Positions 6,179 through 10,471 of a stretch of DNA of 10,471 nt are shown piece after piece. The stretch lies in NCBI GenBank assembly GCA_039029935.1, contig JBCCFC010000377.1, positions 1 through 10,471 on the forward strand. The letters are read 5' to 3'. How positions within the stretch are numbered: position 1 is the stretch's first letter; every line of letters begins with the position of its first letter. Made by a program: the position numbers and the translations under genes. Source of the stretch: G039029935 sp039029935. GTDB lineage: Bacteria; Chloroflexota; Anaerolineae; Caldilineales; Caldilineaceae. The notes below the pieces were generated by a model. The model ran no database searches. It was not told the origin of the DNA and worked only from the letters and a program-made list of their open reading frames with translations.

Positions 6179-7663
6179 ATGAAACGACTTACGATACAGA
6201 TACTGTTCCTCAGCATTATGCTCATGCTCGCTGCGTGTACCATCTCGATAGAAACGGAGGGTCAGCCGCTAGACGATACCGTTGAGGAGCAAACAGCAGA
6301 AACGGCTGAGGAGATGGCTGAATCAGCTATTGAAGAAGAAAAAGAAGCAGAAAGCAATGGGTGTAATATTACCCCGCCAGCCATCCAAACCTCGATTAAC
6401 GTTATCGGCTGGCCTTTCCCGATTACAGAATTCTATATGGACGAGTTGGCCGAGTGTGGCGAGGTCGATAATGTCACCGTCAACACCGAGCTTGTGGATG
6501 CGGCCAGTGTTCACCAGCAGGCACGGGTGGCTCTTTCGGTGGGTGGCAAATCGCCCTATGACATCATCCATGAGTCACCACCACAGATGATCGAGTTTGC
6601 CTCGGCGGGGTGGCTGCGTCCGCTGGATGATCTGGTGGAGAAATATCGCGAGCAATATGATCTGGATGATATTCCCGAATCGGCGTGGGCAGCGGCCTCC
6701 TATGATGGGCAGATTTATGGTGTGCCTTTTATCGGCAATACTACTCATTTGATGGTACGTTCGGATTTGTTTGAGCAGTATGGGTTGGAGATTCCTACTA
6801 CCTATGATGAGGTGATTGCTGCCTGTGAGGTTCTAAAAACGGCATTGGACCTAGATTTAAATCCAGAAGAGGACCCAGAGGGCGCCCCAGTAGAAGATGG
6901 CAGCGACGCCGCTGATGACCTGCTGAACCCAATGGTTGAGGTTCCGTTTGTCATGAATCTTCATGCGGGTTGGGCATGGGAATTGGAGTTCCTGCATTTT
7001 TACCGCTCGTTTGGTGGTGCAAGCTATCTCAATGAGGATAACTCAGCAGCATTCAATAACAAGATGGCAGCGGCGGCGGTCTATAAGATGATGGAAGTCG
7101 TTGATAGCTGTATGGGCAAGACAGGGCTGGCCTATACGCTGGCGGATAGCGAGAGTGGGATGCGCAAGGGACAGGTGGCCTTTGTCAATCTATGGGCCAA
7201 CTATGCGCCAGAGATGTATAATGAGGAAACATCCAACTTTGTGGATGAAATCATCTTTGCGCCTGCGCCAGCACCAAACGTTGAGGGCAGTTTGGGTGGA
7301 TCGACCTGGATCGACATGTATGTGATTCCTGCGACCAGCGGTGTTGACCCAGAGTTGACCTTCCAGATCATTATGGAAGCGGTTGACCTAGAGAGCCAGA
7401 TGGCTGCAGCGGAGTTGGGCGTGGTTACACGTGATGCTGTGGCGACATCCGGTGCAGGTGGCCCTTATTTGAATGCGGTTGCCACGACGCTTGCCAATGG
7501 TGCGGGGTCTTATGCGCCGAATCCGGCTGTGACATTGGCGCAGACCGCGTTGGGGAACTGGCTTCCTTATGTGGGAGTTGGTGAGTTGACACCGGAGGAG
7601 GCTCTGCGAGCAGCCGAAATGGATTATACGATGATGGCGATTGCACAGGGCTATTTGGAATAG
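6179..7663 (+). CDS. Extracellular solute-binding lipoprotein (family 1-like)
   Basis: A 494-residue ABC-type solute-binding protein anchored to the membrane as a lipoprotein. Residues 1-20 are a signal peptide with lipobox LAAC, Cys20 being the lipidation site. Residues 21-60 form a very acidic linker. The mature domain has family signatures: SYDGQIYGVPFIGNTTHLMV (174-193) followed by DLFEQYGLEIPTTYDEVIAAC (196-216), GQVAFVNLWANYAP (331-344), and YVIPATSGVDPELTFQII (381-398). An acidic insertion (about 224-250) lies after the first lobe-crossing region. The closest general relatives bind sugars or similar solutes, but the ligand cannot be read from the sequence. GGGAG at 6162-6166 sits 12 nt before the ATG. 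No permease or ATPase gene is adjacent, so it must borrow a transporter or act as a sensor. The DddP-like gene starts 68 bp downstream and is probably cotranscribed. Confidence 0.92.
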   Translation: MKRLTIQILFLSIMLMLAACTISIETEGQPLDDTVEEQTAETAEEMAESAIEEEKEAESNGCNITPPAIQTSINVIGWPFPITEFYMDELAECGEVDNVTVNTELVDAASVHQQARVALSVGGKSPYDIIHESPPQMIEFASAGWLRPLDDLVEKYREQYDLDDIPESAWAAASYDGQIYGVPFIGNTTHLMVRSDLFEQYGLEIPTTYDEVIAACEVLKTALDLDLNPEEDPEGAPVEDGSDAADDLLNPMVEVPFVMNLHAGWAWELEFLHFYRSFGGASYLNEDNSAAFNNKMAAAAVYKMMEVVDSCMGKTGLAYTLADSESGMRKGQVAFVNLWANYAPEMYNEETSNFVDEIIFAPAPAPNVEGSLGGSTWIDMYVIPATSGVDPELTFQIIMEAVDLESQMAAAELGVVTRDAVATSGAGGPYLNAVATTLANGAGSYAPNPAVTLAQTALGNWLPYVGVGELTPEEALRAAEMDYTMMAIAQGYLE

Positions 7664-7686
7664 TTAATAGTTAATAGTTAATAGTT
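7661..7686. repeat. 7-bp tandem array TAGTTAA, 3.7 units
   Basis: TAGTTAA repeats three times plus tagtt. The first TAG is the stop codon of the lipoprotein gene. Since seven is not a multiple of three, the array places TAG or TAA in all three plus-strand frames. It resembles the short tandemly repeated heptamers known from cyanobacteria and other genomes. Confidence 0.85.
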
Positions 7687-7716
7687 GACGACCGTCATGA
7701 CCTGTTCAATGGTGAA

Positions 7717-7722
7717 GAGGAA
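7717..7722 (+). promoter_or_regulatory. Ribosome binding site deciding the DddP-like start
   Basis: GAGGAA ends 9 nt before ATG 7732, but is directly adjacent to ATG 7723. The spacing supports initiation at 7732, three codons inside the longest frame. Confidence 0.55.
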
Positions 7723-7731
7723 ATGAGAATT

Positions 7732-9084
7732 ATGCAAACAGTACAAACACAAATTACAGGCAAACATCGGGCGAAGATTGGCTCGAATCAGGTGGCGTCA
7801 AAGGAGACGGCTGAACATATTGAGAGGGAGCGTGTGAAGGCGTTGAACTTGCATACGCTGGGGCCGGGTGCGTTGGCAGTGGGTGAGTGGGAAGCGGCGG
7901 GCTTAGAGTTGCCTGACCAGACACATATCCGCCGCTATCGGCTGGAACGGGTGCGGGCGGAGTTGCGTAAGTTTGATTATGCGGGTGTGGTTCTCTATGA
8001 CCCGCTTAACGTGCGCTATGCGACTGACAGCACCAACATGCAGTTGTGGATTACACACAATGCGGCGCGCTATGCCTTTGTACCCACTGAGGGGCCAGTC
8101 ATCATGTTTGACTATCACAGCACACAATTTTTGAGTGACCACAGCGAGGTGGTTGATGAAACGCGGGTCGCGACCTCGTGGTTCTATTTTTCAGCAGGGG
8201 ATCGCTATCAGGAAAAAGCCGAGAAGTGGGCGGAAGAAATCGCTGATTTGGTGGCACAGTATGGCGGCGGCAACAAACGGATTGCGATAGACCGTTGTAA
8301 TCCGGAAGCGTTCGAGGCGTTGCAGTCACATGGTATTGGTGTCTTTAACGGTGAGCAACTCATGGAGCGGGCGCGACAGGTCAAGTGTGATGAGGAGATC
8401 AAGGCCATGCGCTGCGCCATCCATGCCTGTGACCAAGCGATGGAGGTGATGCGCACAAAGATGGTGCCGGGTATCTCGGAGCAGCGTCTGTGGAGCTACC
8501 TCCATGCTGAGAATATTGCGCGTGGCGGCGAGTGGATCGAGACGCGCATCATGGCGGCGGGGCCACGTTGTAATCCTTGGTTCCAAGAGTGTAGCAGTTA
8601 CGAAATTCAGTCGGGTGAGTTTGTCGCCTTTGACACCGACCTGATCGGCTCCTATGGCGTCTGTGTCGATATTTCACGCACATGGATTTGCGGCGATGTC
8701 AAGCCGACCGACGAACAGCGTGAAATCTATGACATGGCCTATGAACAGATTCAGCGCAACACAGAATGGCTCAAACCAGGTTTGTCATTTAAGGAACTCA
8801 GCTTTGACTCACACCAATATGATCCCAACGAGTTTGGACACTACTCCTGTCTCTATCACGGTGTCGGACTATGTGATGAGTATCCGAGTATCTGTTTCCC
8901 CGCCGCTTGGGAAAATCATGGGCTGGATGATGTATTGATACCGGGCATGGTGGTCTGTGTCGAAAGCTACATGGGACGACATTCTGGTGGTCCTGGCGTG
9001 AAGTTGGAGGATCAGGTATTGATTACTGAGACGGGTCATGAGTTGTTGTCTCATTACCCGATTCAGGAAATATTAACGAATTAA
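7732..9084 (+). CDS. dddP: DddP-like DMSP lyase (M24 peptidase fold)
   Basis: A 450-residue protein with the creatinase/aminopeptidase P (M24) fold. DddP enzymes cleave dimethylsulfoniopropionate to dimethyl sulfide and acrylate in the cytoplasm. From memory of DddP, near-identical blocks occur throughout: GEWEAAGLELPD (51-62), YDPLNVRYATDSTNMQLW (89-106), LHAENIARGGEWIETR, GPRCNPWFQEC (277-287), HGVGLCDEYP and KLEDQVLITE. The dinuclear-metal ligands are present as D301, D303, D313, H376, E411 and E426, with spacing matching DddP to within one residue. Y371 and D382, five before and six after the ligand histidine, match the extra Tyr and Asp implicated in DddP catalysis. Plain M24 peptidases usually lack these blocks. 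Numbering is from ATG 7732; ATG 7723 would add three residues. The methyltransferase starts 3 nt after its stop. Alternative: an M24 hydrolase on another substrate. Family placement is firm; substrate is inferred. Confidence 0.85.
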   Translation: MQTVQTQITGKHRAKIGSNQVASKETAEHIERERVKALNLHTLGPGALAVGEWEAAGLELPDQTHIRRYRLERVRAELRKFDYAGVVLYDPLNVRYATDSTNMQLWITHNAARYAFVPTEGPVIMFDYHSTQFLSDHSEVVDETRVATSWFYFSAGDRYQEKAEKWAEEIADLVAQYGGGNKRIAIDRCNPEAFEALQSHGIGVFNGEQLMERARQVKCDEEIKAMRCAIHACDQAMEVMRTKMVPGISEQRLWSYLHAENIARGGEWIETRIMAAGPRCNPWFQECSSYEIQSGEFVAFDTDLIGSYGVCVDISRTWICGDVKPTDEQREIYDMAYEQIQRNTEWLKPGLSFKELSFDSHQYDPNEFGHYSCLYHGVGLCDEYPSICFPAAWENHGLDDVLIPGMVVCVESYMGRHSGGPGVKLEDQVLITETGHELLSHYPIQEILTN

Positions 9085-9087
9085 ACT

Positions 9088-9813
9088 ATGCATAAAATGT
9101 ACGATGAACTGGCAACATGGTGGCCGCTGCTCTCACCACCAGAGGAGTATGCAGAAGAGGCAGCTTTTTATGAGCAGATTCTTAAAGATACGAGGCTGCC
9201 ACCAGAGCCGACGCTATTAGAACTAGGCAGTGGTGGTGGTAGCAATGCCGTCTATCTCAAGAAGCTATTTGCGCAAGTAACGCTTGCGGACCTATCGTCC
9301 AAGATGCTGGCTGTCAGCGAAACTATCCACCCTGACTGTATCCATGTGCAGGGTGATATGCGCACCCTCCGTTTAGCGCAAGAATTCGATGTCGTGTTTA
9401 TACACGATGCCATCGACTACATGACCACGGCTGATGATTTGTACAGAGCCATCACCACTGCCTATATCCACTGTAAACCCGGGGGTGTTGCCCTCTTTGT
9501 GCCTGACCATGTGCGTGAAACCTATGAAGATGCCACTGAGCATGGCGGCACAGACAGCGATGATGGCAGTGGACGTGGGATGCGCTATTTGGAATGGCTC
9601 TATGATCCTGATGAGAATGATACGACCTGTGTTGTAGAGTATGTCTATGTGCTGCGTGAGGGCGATCAGCCTTTGGAGGTCATCCATGAACAACATGTGT
9701 GTGGGCTGTTTCCACAGGCGGAGTGGGAGCGATTATTGGCGTTGGCAGGGTTTGAGGTCAAGGTGCTTGAGGATGCGTATGAGCGGGTGCTTTTTGTGGG
9801 GCAAAAATCATAA
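9088..9813 (+). CDS. Class I SAM-dependent methyltransferase
   Basis: A 241-residue Rossmann-fold methyltransferase. Motif I is LLELGSGGGSNA (43-54), which binds SAM. The acidic end of strand 2 is D68 in LADLSSKML (66-74). QGDMRTLRL (88-96) holds the adenine-contacting Asp90, followed by FDVVFIHDAIDYM (100-112) and CKPGGVALFVPD (129-140). Residues 141-241 carry an acidic, charged cap region that probably sets the substrate, and they end in a beta strand (YERVLFVGQKS). The start ATG 9088 is 3 nt after the DddP-like stop, with only a distant AGGAAA, so translation is probably coupled. Adjacency to a DddP-like enzyme raises methyl transfer to or from a sulfur- or nitrogen-containing small molecule, but the sequence does not identify the acceptor. 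Family assignment is firm. Confidence 0.92.
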   Translation: MHKMYDELATWWPLLSPPEEYAEEAAFYEQILKDTRLPPEPTLLELGSGGGSNAVYLKKLFAQVTLADLSSKMLAVSETIHPDCIHVQGDMRTLRLAQEFDVVFIHDAIDYMTTADDLYRAITTAYIHCKPGGVALFVPDHVRETYEDATEHGGTDSDDGSGRGMRYLEWLYDPDENDTTCVVEYVYVLREGDQPLEVIHEQHVCGLFPQAEWERLLALAGFEVKVLEDAYERVLFVGQKS

Positions 9814-9840
9814 ATTTGTCTCTTGAGCGGACAGATATAC

Positions 9841-9855
9841 GTCACCCATTGTGAC
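9841..9855. promoter_or_regulatory. 15-bp dyad gtcac-N5-gtgac, candidate operator
   Basis: Perfect 5-bp arms with a 5-nt spacer sit 7 bp upstream of the -35 box of the following gene. Phd/YefM-type loci are commonly autoregulated through palindromes at their promoter, so this could be such a site. It is too short and lacks a T run to be a good terminator for the methyltransferase gene. Confidence 0.3.
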
Positions 9856-9862
9856 AAACCGT

Positions 9863-9891
9863 TTGTTCTCTACAGAAAACCATGCTATGAT
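9863..9891 (+). promoter_or_regulatory. Extended -10 sigma70-type promoter
   Basis: TTGTTC (9863-9868), a 17-bp spacer and TATGAT (9886-9891), preceded by TGC, make an extended -10 promoter. Transcription would start near 9898, about 43 nt before the ATG at 9941. This marks the Phd/YefM-like gene as a separate transcription unit from the methyltransferase operon. Confidence 0.55.
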
Positions 9892-9940
9892 ATTCAGATA
9901 GATATTTTGGGTTTTGTTTAGATTATTTGAGGAAGTAGAC

Positions 9941-10471
9941 ATGTCTCAAACCAAAGCTCTTTCGGAAATAAGTGATAATTTCCCTGCATTCTTTCATCAA
10001 ACGATTGACAAAGACACCCCTGTTGTCATCACCAATCGCAATCGACCGCGCGCCGTGCTTGTGCCTTGGGATGTGTATCAGGATCAGCAAACGCTCCAGA
10101 GCGATGGGGCAGAGTATCGTTTGCAGAAATTGGTTCAACAAATGCTAGGGTTGGTCGCTGTGATGCACGAAGCCTATCGACCTGATAGCTATGACTTGAT
10201 CAAAGGCACAAAGGATTTATTGGACTTGGCGCGTCAGGCTTGGGATACGTGTCGGCTTTTGGATATGAACCGTCGCCATCTTGCTTCTAGCATAGCGGAT
10301 GGCGTGCTCTTATGGTTGGAAACCGAAAGCGTTCTCACTTTGGAACAGCTAGTTAAACTATTACAAATCATCCCCTTGCTACAGAAAACAGACCTGACAT
10401 TGGATGAATTTGCAGACGCCGATCAGGCACTAGCGGATGTAGGTCTGGACTCAATATTCCCAGTGGGAGAT
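9941..10471 (+). CDS. Phd/YefM-like antitoxin-domain protein, 3'-truncated by window edge
   Basis: The frame opens at ATG 9941, 7 nt after AGGA (9930-9933), and runs without a stop for 177 codons to the window end. Residues 1-48 resemble the Phd/YefM DNA-binding fold: KALSEISDNFPAFFHQTIDK, then TPVVITNRNRPRAVLVPWDVYQ, matching the family pattern of a short helix pair followed by a 'pvvItrrgrp.AVLv' strand-turn-strand. Residues 55-177 are a mainly helical, leucine-rich extension with no recognised motif. Typical Phd/YefM antitoxins are 75-95 residues, so this protein is at least twice that length. It has its own promoter. No toxin gene is visible; a partner could lie beyond the edge, or the extension may itself carry another function. 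The domain call is moderately sure, and antitoxin activity is inference. Confidence 0.7.
   Translation, partial: MSQTKALSEISDNFPAFFHQTIDKDTPVVITNRNRPRAVLVPWDVYQDQQTLQSDGAEYRLQKLVQQMLGLVAVMHEAYRPDSYDLIKGTKDLLDLARQAWDTCRLLDMNRRHLASSIADGVLLWLETESVLTLEQLVKLLQIIPLLQKTDLTLDEFADADQALADVGLDSIFPVGD

Noticed and set aside
9923..10141. 72-residue minus-strand ORF at the right end
   Set aside because: Antisense to the Phd/YefM-like gene, which has a good Shine-Dalgarno, promoter and recognisable fold.

Overview
The window looks like part of a chromosome from a Chloroflexota bacterium (Anaerolineae/Caldilineae type). This is inference, based on two large polytopic membrane proteins of a type common there (one with a C-terminal beta-sandwich tail), GTG/TTG-rich G/T-biased coding stretches, and many 7-10 bp tandem and inverted repeats at gene edges. 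No rRNA, tRNA, transposase, integrase or CRISPR array was found.

Layout. (1) Bases 2-4360, + strand: a left-truncated glycosyltransferase-39-like membrane protein, followed 30 bp later by a YfhO-family membrane protein; together they suggest envelope glycan or lipid-linked sugar transfer. (2) Bases 4361-5655, - strand: a universal stress protein with a degraded nucleotide-binding motif, preceded by an Lrp/AsnC-family regulator. A palindromic repeat lies at the convergent junction, and two 8-bp tandem arrays lie between these two genes. (3) Bases 5656-6178: a 523-bp divergent intergenic region with a repeat element carrying the probable lrp promoter, an alternating-orientation 19-bp motif, a possible 31-codon ORF with a strong Shine-Dalgarno, a candidate promoter and a 19-bp dyad. 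(4) Bases 6179-9813, + strand: a probable operon of a solute-binding lipoprotein, an M24-fold enzyme closely resembling the DMSP lyase DddP, and a class I SAM-dependent methyltransferase. (5) Bases 9863-10471: an extended -10 promoter and the start of a right-truncated gene with a Phd/YefM-like N-terminus.

The most interesting part is region 4 with its divergent regulator. The M24-fold protein retains every metal ligand and the extra Tyr/Asp that I associate with DddP, with the right spacing. It is bracketed by a binding lipoprotein and a methyltransferase and faces a metabolite-sensing type of regulator. A reasonable hypothesis is a module for capture and processing of a sulfonium or related zwitterion such as dimethylsulfoniopropionate. 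No transporter permease is present in the window.

A second theme is that short repeats touch or enter the 3' ends of four neighbouring genes, and two more sit in-frame within the two membrane-protein genes. Repeats therefore appear to be shaping gene ends and loops here.
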